NCBI RefSeq assembly: GCF_003330725.1
Contig: NZ_CP030840.1
Coordinates: 5,146,001-5,210,000, forward strand
DNA: 64,000 nt
DNA from: Acidisarcina polymorpha
GTDB taxonomy: Bacteria > Acidobacteriota > Terriglobia > Terriglobales > Acidobacteriaceae
Direction: 5' to 3'
Numbering within the stretch: the stretch's first letter is position 1; each line of letters begins with the position of its first letter. The translations under genes were made by a program, and so were the position numbers. Below, piece by piece: positions 37,844 through 47,800 of the stretch. A model generated the notes under the pieces. That model made no database searches. It had not been told where the DNA came from and was given only the letters and a program-made list of their open reading frames with translations.

Positions 37844-38689
37844 TCAACCGCGCAGAAACAATGTCGTGTGCTCCACGAAGAGCTCTGGATATTGAAAGAG
37901 CGAGCCGTGCGCGGAATCCGGGTAAAGGATCAACTGCGCTTTAGGTAGGTTCTGTTGAAGATAGAACGAGTTGATGGTGTAGAAGATGATGTCGGATTTC
38001 CCGCCGACAATTAACACAGGCATCTTGATGTCCTTCAAGTACGCGAACCGTTCGCCGACAGGCTTTCCCCACTCTTGAAGAGCCGCAAATTGCGCGGGCT
38101 GCACCTTCTCACTTATGGCGGCATCGCGATTCTCCACACGAGCGTCCCTGCGCTTGAAAAATGCACGGCCTGCGGCCTGGCTTGCCGGCGAAGCGGTAAA
38201 GAAACCGTCGATCCAGAAATCATCGGGATTGCCATATTTGTTTGTAAAGATCTTCTCCGACTCCGCAGTCAGCGGGATGCCGTCACCGTTGCGGGGACCG
38301 CTGCCAACGATCACGAGCTTGCGCACCAACTCCGATCGTTGCAGGGCAAGGTTCTGCGCGATCATGGAACCGATGGAGAAGCCGAGGACATCGACCTTAG
38401 TTAGCCCGAGTGCGCCGATGAAGACACCGGCACTCGTTGCCATTTCGGCAAAAGTCGTGGGGACTTCTCCTGTGGAACTAGCGACGCCCGCATTGTTGAA
38501 GAGGATCACTTCGCCATGCTGCGCGAAGCCGTCTGTCACAGATGGGTCCCAGCTATCCATGTTGCCAAGAATATGCGGGATGAAGACGGCAGGTGTGCCT
38601 TCTTGCTTACCAAAGCGACGATAAGCAAAGCGGACGCCGTTGGCTTCGACGAACTGAGTTGGCGCGGTGTTGTGCGTGTAGGTGCTCAT
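37844..38689 (-). CDS. Alpha/beta fold hydrolase (281 aa)
   Basis: Nucleophile Ser105 in VLGFSIGSMIAQ, acid probably Asp in VGGKSDIIFY, and His in PDSAHGSLFQYPE, with the HILGN segment (39-43) as oxyanion region. The family includes esterases, haloperoxidase-like and C-C hydrolases; the substrate is unknown. No signal peptide. SD weak. It sits between an SDR (37046) and a secreted hydrolase (38802) in the same direction. Confidence 0.88.
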   Translation of the reverse strand: MSTYTHNTAPTQFVEANGVRFAYRRFGKQEGTPAVFIPHILGNMDSWDPSVTDGFAQHGEVILFNNAGVASSTGEVPTTFAEMATSAGVFIGALGLTKVDVLGFSIGSMIAQNLALQRSELVRKLVIVGSGPRNGDGIPLTAESEKIFTNKYGNPDDFWIDGFFTASPASQAAGRAFFKRRDARVENRDAAISEKVQPAQFAALQEWGKPVGERFAYLKDIKMPVLIVGGKSDIIFYTINSFYLQQNLPKAQLILYPDSAHGSLFQYPELFVEHTTLFLRG

Positions 38690-38801
38690 ATGAATTGTCC
38701 TGGGACCTCGTGGTTCGGTGATCTAAGAGGAGGCGGCTTGAGAGCCCGCCACCGGATAATAGAAGTGAAAGTCGAAGCTTGGAAATAGAGTGGGTGTACT
38801 G

Positions 38802-39599
38802 CTACTGGCGATCGCTGTCCAGGGCATGGCTGGCGCGAACGATGACATTTGCGACGAGCTCAGGTTGCGACAGCATCACCACATGGCAGGAATCCGCCGT
38901 CGTGGTCACCGCGTTCATCCGTTTCGCCTCCAACTCCTCGAGTTGAGGTTCGATCGTGCGGTCACGGCTGGCAATGATGAACCATGAGGGCTTTGTTCGC
39001 CACGCCGATGTGCTCACGGATGCACCCAGGGCGGAAGCAGAGATAGGACCTTGAGTCGCGAGCAGCGTAGTCCTCTCCCGCAGAGGCAAATCCTGTGCGA
39101 AGTCTGCAAGGATTCCCTCGGTATTAAGTTTCAGAAATCCTTCCGCGCCTTTCGTGATCTGATTAGAGGCGGGAGAGGCTGGGGCCAAGGTATTCAGCGT
39201 GAAGGCCGATTCTCCGGCATCCGGAGCGTAGGCGGAAATATATACGAGTCCGCTGACCTTCGGGTCGTTCCCAGCTTCGGTGATAACCACCCCGCCACAA
39301 GAGTGCGCGACGAGGAGCACCGGCCCTGTCTCCAACGCAATCGCCCGTCGAACTGTCGCCACATCGTTTGCCAATGAAGTGAGGGGAAGTTGGACCGCCA
39401 CTACATGAAAACCTCTCTGCTCCAGAAGTGGAATGACTTTAGACCAACTAGAGCCGTCTGCCCAAGCTCCATGAACGAGGATGGCTTCCTTTGTCGTGCC
39501 AGGTTCCACTTCCTGAGTGAATGCCGCGGTGCTACAGATGAGCAACGCCGCAGCTGCGAAGATGAGAGAGGTGTTTCGTAATCTCTTGAGGGCGTTCAT
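38802..39599 (-). CDS. Secreted alpha/beta hydrolase (265 aa)
   Basis: The ATG at 39599 (AGGAG SD) starts a signal peptide ending near AAFTQ. The mature part begins ILVHGAWADGSSW, typical of the esterase/salicylate-esterase-like group, with nucleophile Ser in LVAHSCGGVV and His in TADSCHVVMLSQPE. The frame extends upstream, but that Met lacks an SD. Transcribed away from the divergent TetR gene at 39833, whose palindromic operator lies between them, so it is probably a TetR target. Confidence 0.87.
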   Translation of the reverse strand: MNALKRLRNTSLIFAAAALLICSTAAFTQEVEPGTTKEAILVHGAWADGSSWSKVIPLLEQRGFHVVAVQLPLTSLANDVATVRRAIALETGPVLLVAHSCGGVVITEAGNDPKVSGLVYISAYAPDAGESAFTLNTLAPASPASNQITKGAEGFLKLNTEGILADFAQDLPLRERTTLLATQGPISASALGASVSTSAWRTKPSWFIIASRDRTIEPQLEELEAKRMNAVTTTADSCHVVMLSQPELVANVIVRASHALDSDRQ

Positions 39600-39732
39600 T
39601 GAATCTCCTAAACGAAGCCGCATTGATCGGAGTCCGGTCAAGCGGGTAGACAGTATGTGGGGGCAACTTGATAACGAATATCAGGCGTGAAGCGAACTGA
39701 GATATCCAATATTCCGGCAATATCTGTTTAAA

Positions 39733-39758
39733 GATACGCAACCTAGCGTATCGATACG
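39733..39758. promoter_or_regulatory. Palindromic operator GATACGC-N6-GCGTATC / CGTATCGATACG
   Basis: GATACGC (39733-39739) and GCGTATC (39746-39752) are perfect inverted repeats around a 6-base spacer. The second arm also forms a perfect 12-bp palindrome CGTATCGATACG (39747-39758). It lies between the hydrolase and TetR genes, 75 bases before the TetR start. Predicted binding site of that regulator. Confidence 0.6.
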
Positions 39759-39832
39759 TTGCAGATAAGATACAGTGGGTAGCGTTGGCGATGCATAATA
39801 AACGATGTACTCCAGTTATTCAGAGGGGCGAA

Positions 39833-40435
39833 ATGAGGAAAGCAGCCAAGCAACAAACTAAGGGAGGCCGGCCCCGAAACGAACGACTTCATCAGGCCAT
39901 GTTGGACGCCGCCCTCGATTTGGTTCTAGAAGTAGGGTTTCGGGGCGTCACCATTGAGGGAATCGCCGCGAAGACTGGCGTTGGCAAGACAACTCTCTAT
40001 CGAAGATGGCCCAACAAAGCAGCGGTGGTGATGGAGGCGTTTTGCGGGTTGCGAGGCCCTGCGTCTCGCTTTCCTGAAAATGCGCTTGCCATGGAACGCC
40101 TGAGATTGCAGATGCAGGTAACGGCTAAGGCCTTTCGTGGCAAACTGGGAGCATTGTTGAAGGCTCTTATGGCCGAAGCCCAGTTCGATCCCGAGCTTGC
40201 GAAAGCCATCAGGGAGAAATGGACTCTCCCAAGACGGAAGCTTGTTCATGAGATTCTGCAGGAAGCGATAAGGAACGGTGAAGTGAGGGCCGACATCGAC
40301 ATCGATGCAGCTATAGACGCGTTTTATGCTCCGATCTACTATCGGCTGCAAACGGGAATCGCGCCGATCTCGGAGACTTATGTGAATAGTGTCTTCCAAC
40401 AGGCGATGGAGGGACAGCGAAGCCGTAAAAGTTAG
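39833..40435 (+). CDS. TetR-family transcriptional regulator (200 aa)
   Basis: HTH: DAALDLVLEVGFRGVTIEGI then TGVGKTTLYRRWPNKAAVVM. The C-terminal domain (AKAIREKWTLPRRKLVHEIL through YAPIYYRLQTG) matches the TetR_C_11-type. The ATG at 39833 has AGGGG at good spacing; a TTG upstream at 39785 is less likely. A lysine-rich pre-HTH arm (RKAAKQQTKGGRPRNE) is present. Probably represses the divergent secreted hydrolase and itself. Confidence 0.88.
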   Translation: MRKAAKQQTKGGRPRNERLHQAMLDAALDLVLEVGFRGVTIEGIAAKTGVGKTTLYRRWPNKAAVVMEAFCGLRGPASRFPENALAMERLRLQMQVTAKAFRGKLGALLKALMAEAQFDPELAKAIREKWTLPRRKLVHEILQEAIRNGEVRADIDIDAAIDAFYAPIYYRLQTGIAPISETYVNSVFQQAMEGQRSRKS

Positions 40436-40608
40436 CCATCAGTGCTTGAGTTGGAAGATTCAACTAGCCGTCTTATTAGCAGCCCTATGCGCGTCTCGAC
40501 GAACTCCCGGAACAAAGTGGCAGCTTTTGAGCGCTCCGCTCCACGTGATCGGCGACCAGAGAATCTGGTGACATCTTGAGCGCGATCGATTGTGCCACCA
40601 AGTGAGTT

Positions 40609-40943
40609 ATGCCTCGTTCATTCACCGCCACGCCAGCTGCCTTTGGGAGCCATGAGAAAACTCTTTTGGTGAGTTCCACGAAATCGATGACGGGGCATTT
40701 ACTCGGAGGTGCGGGAAGTCTTGAGGCTGGCCTCACAGTACTCACTATTCGCGATCAGGTCGCGCCACCGACTACCAACGTGGAAAGCCTTTGCGAAGAG
40801 GAACGTGGTTTGATCTTGTGCGGGACTCGCCGCGTTCTGCTCAGATTAACTTTGCGATGACCAATTCTTTTGGTTTCGGCGGAACGAACGCGTCGCTCAT
40901 TTTGAGGCAATATATCAGCGATGAGATCGCGCCCGTTCGATGA
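40609..40943 (+). pseudogene. fabF (3-oxoacyl-ACP synthase II) C-terminal remnant
   Basis: SSTKSMTGHLLGGAGSLEAG then LTVLTIRDQVAPPTTNVESL, and after a frame change near 40857 MTNSFGFGGTNASLILRQYI. This is the last 100 or so residues of a KAS II enzyme, including one active-site His (TGHLLGG). The Cys and most of the thiolase fold are missing and the frame is broken, so it is inactive. Confidence 0.75.
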
Positions 40944-41106
40944 CATAGGACCGGGCAGTGATGTAGACGAATGCTCCTTCATGGACAAAACATTTCGCCG
41001 GCGCCAAACCAATTCCGGAGTTTACTCCGGTAATCAGCGTGCTTTTCCTTCGAATCTCCCTGGCATAACCTTCTCGTCCGAATCTTCTAGGGGACGCGTT
41101 GTTCAT
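40915..41106 (-). pseudogene. SDR N-terminal remnant
   Basis: EIRRKSTLITGVNSGIGLAP followed by AKCFVHEGAFVYITARS is the start of a classical SDR (TGxxSGIG loop). It ends after about 50 residues without the NNAG or YxxxK motifs, and overlaps the fabF remnant on the other strand. Confidence 0.65.
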
Positions 41107-41171
41107 TGTTCTGCAGGAATTGCCGGAGGGTGAGAGGGGGCTGCCCAGTCAATCTCTCAACTACATTCGTC

Positions 41172-41460
41172 TCAATGTTGAAACCCTGTGCACGCGGCTA
41201 CGGCGGCTTCGATTGCGTTCTGATGTTGCTGCACGCGCTTACCGGAGAAAAGGTCGTTGGTCGAGATAAGTAGCAGCCGGTCGACTCCCGCAAAAGCGGC
41301 CACCAGCGTTGAGGGATCGTTGAAGTCAGCAGACCGCAGTTCCACATTAGCCTTGGCATACATGGAGAGCTTCTCAGGCGTGCTTGGCTGAACAAGTAGA
41401 CAGAGTGCTCGCGTTCCTCAACTGGCGTGAGAATCTTCCGGCTTACGATCACCTTTAATT
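41172..41460 (-). pseudogene. NmrA-like / NAD(P)H azoreductase-type SDR remnant
   Basis: YAKANVELRSADFNDPSTLV then AFAGVDRLLLISTNDL and KRVQQHQNAIEAAVAA match the second beta-alpha units of NmrA-like NAD(P)-binding proteins. A frameshifted upstream piece contains SRKILT. The C-terminal half is missing. Inactive. Confidence 0.65.
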
Positions 41461-41468
41461 CTTTCTGA

Positions 41469-42961
41469 CTACGGTGTCCAGCCGCCGCCCAGCGCTCGGA
41501 AGGAGCTGACAGCCGCACGTGCGGCGGTCTCACGGGTTGATGCCAGATCGTCTTTCGCCATCAGCAGTTGACGATTCGCGTCGAGCACGTCGGTGAGTGG
41601 AATGACTCCGGCTTTGTAGGACTGTTCGGAGAGATCTTTGACCCGTTGCAGAGAAGATATCTCATGGGAAACCTCATGACTCCGCAACTCGGATTGGGCC
41701 AACGCACTGAAGGCATCCTCTACATCCTCGGTTGCGCGAAGGACGGAGCTTCGATACTGAACCAAGGCTTCTGCGTTTGCGCCGCGGGCCTGCCTTACCT
41801 CGGCATCGACGCGCCCGAAATCGAATAGACGCCAACGAAGACCAGCCACTGCGGTAGGCTGAAAGGCCCGCTCACGGAACAGATCTCCTGGACTGATGGC
41901 CTCATTACCGAGCAGTGCTGAGAGCGAAATTTTAGGGTAATACTCGGCGATGGCTTGGCCGATCCGGGCATTGGAGGCGGCAACCCTCCGCTCCGCAGCG
42001 ATAATGTCGGGGCGTCTCCGAAGCAAGTCGGAAGCGTCGAGAGCGTTGGCAATCCCGGGAATGACGGGGATGTCCGACGGAGTTGTCAGTTGTGCGGCGT
42101 ACGTGCCCGGCTGCGCACCCATCAGCACATCAAGCCGATTGAGTTGTGCTTCGAGAATGATGTTGAGGATGGGCACGGTTGCCTTTGCCTGCGCGAGAAG
42201 CGCCTCTGCTTGTGCGAGTTCGCGATCGGACGCGACACCAGCATTCTTGCGCTGTAAAACCAGTTGCAGGAGATGCTCGTCGGTAGCAATATGCTCCTTC
42301 GCAAAGGCGAGCCGAACCTGCGCGCCACGGATCTGCATATAGGCGTCGGCTGCCTCGGCGACCACGGATACGCGCGTCCCGAACCGTTCTGCTTCGGCAG
42401 CCTGCGCCTCCGTGTTTGCCGCCTCGGCTCCTCGTCTCAAGCTGCCAAAGATGTCGGTTTCCCATGTCGCTCCGACTCCTAGGTCGAGATAGCTCTGATT
42501 GCGATCGAAGCCGGGAAAGAGGTTGGCATATCGCCCGATGGGGTTGTCAAGGGACTGCCGAAAAGAATTACTGTCTCCTTCAAGATCGAAATTCGGCAAG
42601 CGCTTAGCTCCGGCTTCCTTCGCTGCCGCTCGCGCCTGCTCGACGCGCGCAAACGACCCAGCAAGGTCCAGATTTTGGGCGAGTGCCCGCTCGACGATGT
42701 TGGTTAGGGCGGGGTCGTTAAATCCTGTCCACCACGTGTCGAGCGAGGGGACCGGGGTCGCGGGCGTACGCGCTTCTACTGTGGGAGCGTTGTGGTACGG
42801 CTGAAGTTTGACGACTGGTTGTTTGTACCCAGGCCCCACGGAACACCGGCGATCAAGAAGACCACAAGTGCCGCTGCCACAGAAATCGTGGAGGTTGGCG
42901 CATATGTCCAATTGCCATCGGTTCGTTTGGTCAGAGCATTCCTGAGGCTTCTAAAGGTCAT
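41469..42961 (-). pseudogene. RND efflux outer-membrane factor (NodT/OprM-like), frameshift in lipobox
   Basis: TolC-type channel protein. The main frame (from about 42845 down) begins SVGPGYKQPVV and carries the two duplicated OEP coiled-coil/barrel halves (WWTGFNDPALTNIVERAL, TAVAGLRWRLFDFGRVDAEV, EQSYKAGVIPLTDVLDAN), full length. Its true N-terminus is in another frame: MTFRSLRNALTKRT and a hydrophobic stretch ending VVFLIAG. Adding one base (AACACC to AACAACC near 42845) would join them as LIAGCSVGPGY, a proper lipoprotein signal. As read, the signal peptide is disrupted; the frame of 480 codons from 42911 lacks a lipobox. A one-base sequence error or a real mutation. Confidence 0.8.
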
Positions 42962-43025
42962 AATGAGTAATGATTATCGTAATTCATAACAACATGTCAA
43001 GGTACCCATAAGCTATGATGGAAGG

Positions 43026-43655
43026 ATGGATCAGGAGATCACGATCGATGTTAGCGGGGTCTCAGGACAACGAGGTCCGGCGGACCACAAGCGACGCCAG
43101 CAGATTCTTCAAGCTGCCGATGAGCACTTTCGGCTTTACGGATACCGGAAGACCACGCTTGCTGACATTGCCAAAGCGATCAATCTTTCTACGCCGTACC
43201 TGTACAAATTTTTCGATTCGAAGCAGGCTATTGGCGAGGCGATATGTTCCCATTGCCTTGGCACGATTCTCACCGAGGTGGAGCAATCCATCGCGGCGAC
43301 AAGATCCCCGGTGGAGAAGATGCGTCGTGTTTTCATTGGTTTAGAGAGCCGGGGCTGGCGGCTCCTGAACGAACAGAGAAAAATGCACGATCTAGTTTCT
43401 GCATCCTTCGAAGAGGGTTGGGGCTCTCTCGATCGTTTCAAAGAGGCTGTCTTCCAGATAATTCGCAGGATCGTCGTGCAAGGGCGCGAGTCGGGTGAAT
43501 TTGAGCGAAAGACACCGCTCGAAGAAACCTGTCGAACTATCGCCCGAATGACTGAGTTGTTCTTCCATCCCACTCTCCTAGAGCAGGCAGGCAAGAGCCA
43601 GGAAGAAGAAGCGGTAGCGGCTGCCAATGTCGTCATCCGTTCTCTCACCGCATAG
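43026..43655 (+). CDS. TetR-family regulator of the RND efflux operon (209 aa)
   Basis: HTH: ADEHFRLYGYRKTTLADIAK then AINLSTPYLYKFFDSKQAIG. The C-terminal TetR_C_7-like domain (SASFEEGWGSLDRFKEAVFQ) fits regulators of drug or solvent efflux. It precedes the adaptor gene by 93 bases on the same strand and is divergent from the outer-membrane factor; the local gene order argues it represses both. Well-positioned ATG. Confidence 0.87.
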   Translation: MDQEITIDVSGVSGQRGPADHKRRQQILQAADEHFRLYGYRKTTLADIAKAINLSTPYLYKFFDSKQAIGEAICSHCLGTILTEVEQSIAATRSPVEKMRRVFIGLESRGWRLLNEQRKMHDLVSASFEEGWGSLDRFKEAVFQIIRRIVVQGRESGEFERKTPLEETCRTIARMTELFFHPTLLEQAGKSQEEEAVAAANVVIRSLTA

Positions 43656-43680
43656 ACTTGAATACTTGAAGTTATGAGTG

Positions 43681-43705
43681 ACGAGTTGACATATTAATTA
43701 CTCGT
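43681..43705. promoter_or_regulatory. Inverted repeat ACGAGT-N13-ACTCGT overlapping a TTGACA box
   Basis: ACGAGT (43681-43686) and ACTCGT (43700-43705) are perfect inverted repeats. A consensus -35 hexamer TTGACA (43686-43691) starts in the left arm, and AT-rich -10 candidates (TATTAA at 43707) follow. It lies in front of the adaptor gene. A repressor bound here would block the efflux promoter. Confidence 0.45.
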
Positions 43706-43748
43706 ATATTAAGTTCAACTCCAGTTCGTGTTCTTGGAGTGGAACAAC

Positions 43749-44840
43749 ATGCCGACTTCGAAATCCTTCCATCTTTTGCTGGTCCTCATTCCGGTTGTCA
43801 TCGGTATGTCTGGTTGCAAACCGCAGGTACAGCCCGACCCGAGGATTCAACCAGACATGGTTCGCGTTGTTCGGGTTGGCTTGGCACAGGCGGGAGAGCA
43901 CGCGTTCACTGGCGTCGTAACCGCCCGTGTTCAAAGCGACCTGGGCTTCCGGGTTCCCGGGAAAGTTACAAAACGTTTCGTCGACGTCGGGCAGGTGGTT
44001 CGTGCGGGTCAAGAACTGATGCGAATCGATGTTACCGACTACGCCCACGTCATCACGACGCAGACTCAAAACGTCGAGGCAGTGAAGGCCAAGGCGCAAC
44101 AAGCCTCCGCTGATGAAGCAAGGTATCGCGGCTTGGTCAGTACCGGCGCTGTATCTGCGTCCACCTACGATCAGGTCAAGGCGAATGCCGATGCAGCGCT
44201 GGCGCAGCTCGCAGCCGCAGAAGCCCAGGCCCAGGTTGCAAAGGACGAAGGAGACTACTCTCTCCTGCTTGCCGACTCTGACGGAACCGTAGTGGAAACG
44301 CTCGCGGAGCCAGGACAGGTGGTCGCAGCCGGACAGACCGTCGTGAAATTGGCACACGCGGGACCGCGCGAAGCGGCCGTCAATCTCCCGGAAACAGTTC
44401 GCCCGGCGCTTGAATCGACCGCCCGTGCGACCGTGTACGGCAAGACAGAAAGCGTGGAAGCCCGCTTAAGACAGCTCTCCGATGCTGCCGACCCGGCGAC
44501 GCGCACCTTTGAAGCCCGATACGTTCTCGGCGGCGCCGAGGCTAAGGCTCCTCTCGGCGCAACCGTGACCATCCAGCTTCCAGTGTCCGCGGGCACGAGC
44601 ACAGTAGAAGTCCCAGTCGCGGCAATTACCGACCGAGGCCGGGGACCCGGCGTATGGGTGCTCAACGAAACATCTTCCACGGTTTCTTTCCGCCCTGTGT
44701 CGGTTCTTCATCTGGAAGACGAAGACGCCACGCTTTCTGATGGTGTCAAGCCGGGAGAGGAGATTGTGGCTCTCGGGGCACATCTTCTTAACGAAGGTCA
44801 GCAGGTGCGGGTTGCCGACGAGAAAGCGGCGGCGCGATGA
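43749..44840 (+). CDS. RND efflux periplasmic adaptor lipoprotein (363 aa)
   Basis: Membrane-fusion protein linking inner-membrane pump and outer-membrane channel. Lipoprotein signal with lipobox GMSGC (Cys about residue 23). Barrel-sandwich hybrid half-motifs GFRVPGKVTKRFVDVGQVVR and DGTVVETLAEPGQVVAAGQT, a coiled-coil hairpin between them (QTQNVEAVKAKAQQASADEA), a beta-barrel and membrane-proximal domain. The ATG at 43749 has GGAG at 9 bases; an upstream Met is less likely. Its stop overlaps the pump gene start by 4 bases, so they are translationally coupled. Confidence 0.92.
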   Translation: MPTSKSFHLLLVLIPVVIGMSGCKPQVQPDPRIQPDMVRVVRVGLAQAGEHAFTGVVTARVQSDLGFRVPGKVTKRFVDVGQVVRAGQELMRIDVTDYAHVITTQTQNVEAVKAKAQQASADEARYRGLVSTGAVSASTYDQVKANADAALAQLAAAEAQAQVAKDEGDYSLLLADSDGTVVETLAEPGQVVAAGQTVVKLAHAGPREAAVNLPETVRPALESTARATVYGKTESVEARLRQLSDAADPATRTFEARYVLGGAEAKAPLGATVTIQLPVSAGTSTVEVPVAAITDRGRGPGVWVLNETSSTVSFRPVSVLHLEDEDATLSDGVKPGEEIVALGAHLLNEGQQVRVADEKAAAR

Positions 44841-47800
44841 GCAACTTCGAAATTCAAGAGCCGCATTTCGAGAAGGAGCGCAAGCGCGAGAGCGGAATCA
44901 ACCTGTCTGCGCTTGCTGTCCGCGAGCGATCCGTCACTCTGTTCTTTCTTCTCGCCGTCATCCTCGCAGGAGCCCTCGCCTATTTCAAACTTGGGCGCGC
45001 CGAAGACCCGAGCTTCACCATCAAAGTCTTCACCGTCACCGCCGCGTGGCCTGGCGCAACCGCGCAGGAGATGCAGGACCTTGTCGCAGAGCCGCTGGAG
45101 AAGCGGATGCAGGAACTCACGTACTACGACCACGTAGATACGTTTACTCGGCCCGGCCTAGCCTTCCTGACGATTACGCTCAAGGACTACACGCCCCCCG
45201 CAGCCGTCCCGGATGAATTTTATCAAGGTCGAAAGAAGGTCCAGGATGAGGCTTCGCGGCTACCGCAAGGAGTCTTGCCGCCGGTCTTGAATGATGAATA
45301 CACAGACGTCATCTTTGCCGTTTACTCGCTCGAGGCTCCTGGTTTGCCGCCACGGCTGCTTACCCGGGAGGCCGAGGCATTGCGGCAGGATCTATTGCAC
45401 GTCGACGGAGTGAAGAAGGTGAATCTCTTCGGAGAACGCCCGGAGAGAATCTTTGTTCAATTCTCTTATGACCGGATCGCAACGCTTGGTGTCAGTGCGC
45501 GCGATATCTTCGATGCCCTAGTCAAACAAAATGTCGTAACTCCATCCGGCTCCATCGACACTCAAAACCAGCAGGTGTATATCCGCCTTGATGGTGCGCT
45601 GAACGATCTCGACAAGATTCGAGATACCCCTATTACTGCCGGCGGCAGGACGCTCAAGCTGGCGGATGTCGCAGATGTCGAGCGCGGCTATGAAGACCCA
45701 GCGACCTTTCTGGTGCGACACAACGGTCAGCCGGCGATGATGCTCAATGTTGTGATGCGCGACCGTTATAACGGTTTGGAATTGGGCAAGGCCCTCGAGC
45801 AGGAGCAGAAGAAGATCCAGGCGGCCCTTCCTACCGGAATGACGCTCGCGAAGGTAACCGACCAGTCCACAATTATTCACGAAGCAGTCGGTGAGTTTCA
45901 GCTCAAGTTTTTTGTGGCTCTTTTAGTCGTGATGATCGTGAGCCTGCTCAGTCTGGGATGGCGCGTGGGTATCGTGGTCGCGGCCGCTGTTCCCATCACG
46001 CTTTCGGCGACGCTCGTCATCATGCTGGCGACGGGTAAAGACCTCGACCGCATCACGCTCGGCGCTCTCATCCTTTCACTCGGCCTTCTGGTAGATGACG
46101 CGATCATCTCGATTGAAACGATGGTCGTGAAGATGGAGGAAGGCTGGGACCGTATCCGGGCTGCGAGTTACGCGTGGAGCCACACAGCGGCACCCATGCT
46201 CGCCGGTACTCTGGTCACCATCATCGGCCTGACGCCTGTCGGCTTTGCGGCATCCAGCGCTGGCGAATATTGCAGAAATCTCTTCTGGGTCGTGTGTATC
46301 GCACTGCTTACCTCGTGGGTCGTGGCTGTCACCTTTACCCCATATCTCGGAGTAAAGCTGCTGCCTAACATCCCCGCGATGGAGGGTGGCTACGCCGCGA
46401 TCTATGAAACTCCCAACTATCAGAGGTTACGCAAGCTGATCGTCTGGTCGGTTGAGCACAAGTTCCCCGTGGCCGGCGCTGTTGTCCTGGTCTTCTTCGT
46501 GTCGCTCTTCGGAATGGGGATGGTCAAGCAGCAGTTCTTCCCCAGCTCCGACAGACCCGAGGTGCTGGTCGACATCACGATGCCGCAAGGCTCCACGATT
46601 GAGGCCACGCAGGCAACGGTCATCCGGGTCGAACATTGGTTGCGCGCACAGCCCGAGGCTAATGTTGTCAGCTCGTATATCGGCGGCGGAGCCCCGCGCT
46701 TCTGGCTGTCTTACAATCCCGAACTGCCAGATCCCAATTTCGCCAAGATGATTATCTTGACGCCCGATGCTAAAGACAGAGACAGGCTGATGTTTCATCT
46801 TCGCCAGGAAGTTGCTAAGGGGCTTGCGCCTGAGGCTCGTATACGAGCGGTCCGGTTTGTCTTCGGTCCCTATTCGCCGTGGCCTGTAGCTTTCCGGGTG
46901 ATGGGGCCGGACCCGAATGTTGTCCGCGCGATCGCGGATCAGGTCTTGGCAAAGATGCGCGCGAATCCCAATGTGCGCCAAGCTAATGAAGATTGGAACG
47001 AGCGCGCTCCGGTTGTACGCTTCGTCCTCGATCAGGATCGGCTTCGCCTCATTGGTCTTTCGTCGAATGACGCTGGACAGCAGATTCAGTTCCTCACGAC
47101 GGGTGTCACGGTGACGCAGGTTCGCGAGAACATTCGTACCGTAGATGTTGTGGCCCGCACTCTGGGCCCGAATCGACTCGACCCCACAAAGTTGCTCAAC
47201 ATGACGTTGACCAGCAGTAACGGCAAGCTGGTTCCTCTCAGCCAGGTCGGGAAAGTTGAGATAGCGGAGGAAGATCCGATCCTCAAGCGTCGCGATCGTA
47301 CGCCGACCATTACTGTCCAGAGCGATCACGATGATGCAGTGCAGCCGCCCCAGGTTACTGCTGAAGTTTTGAAGTCAATTCAGCCGATCATCGATAAGCT
47401 GCCCGCTGGATACAGGATCGAAGTGGGAGCGAATGCCGAAGAGTCCCTGAAAGCCAATACCGCGCTCGCCAAGGTCTTCCCCATCATGTTTGTCTGCATG
47501 CTGGTGGTCATCATCTTTCAAGTCAGATCTCTGTCGGCCTTGACGATGACCATCTTGACAGCTCCGCTGGGTCTCGCCGGAGTAGTTCCTACGCTGCTGT
47601 CATTCCACGTTCCGTTTGGTTTCAACCCGATCCTTGGGTTGATTGCTCTGGCGGGAATATTGATGCGCAATACGCTAATCCTGATTGGCCAGATCAAGAC
47701 TAACAAGGAAGAGGGACTCGACGACTTTCACGCCGTTGTCGAAGCAACCGTACAGCGATCGCGACCAGTAGTGCTAACAGCCCTGGCTGCGGTGCTTGCC

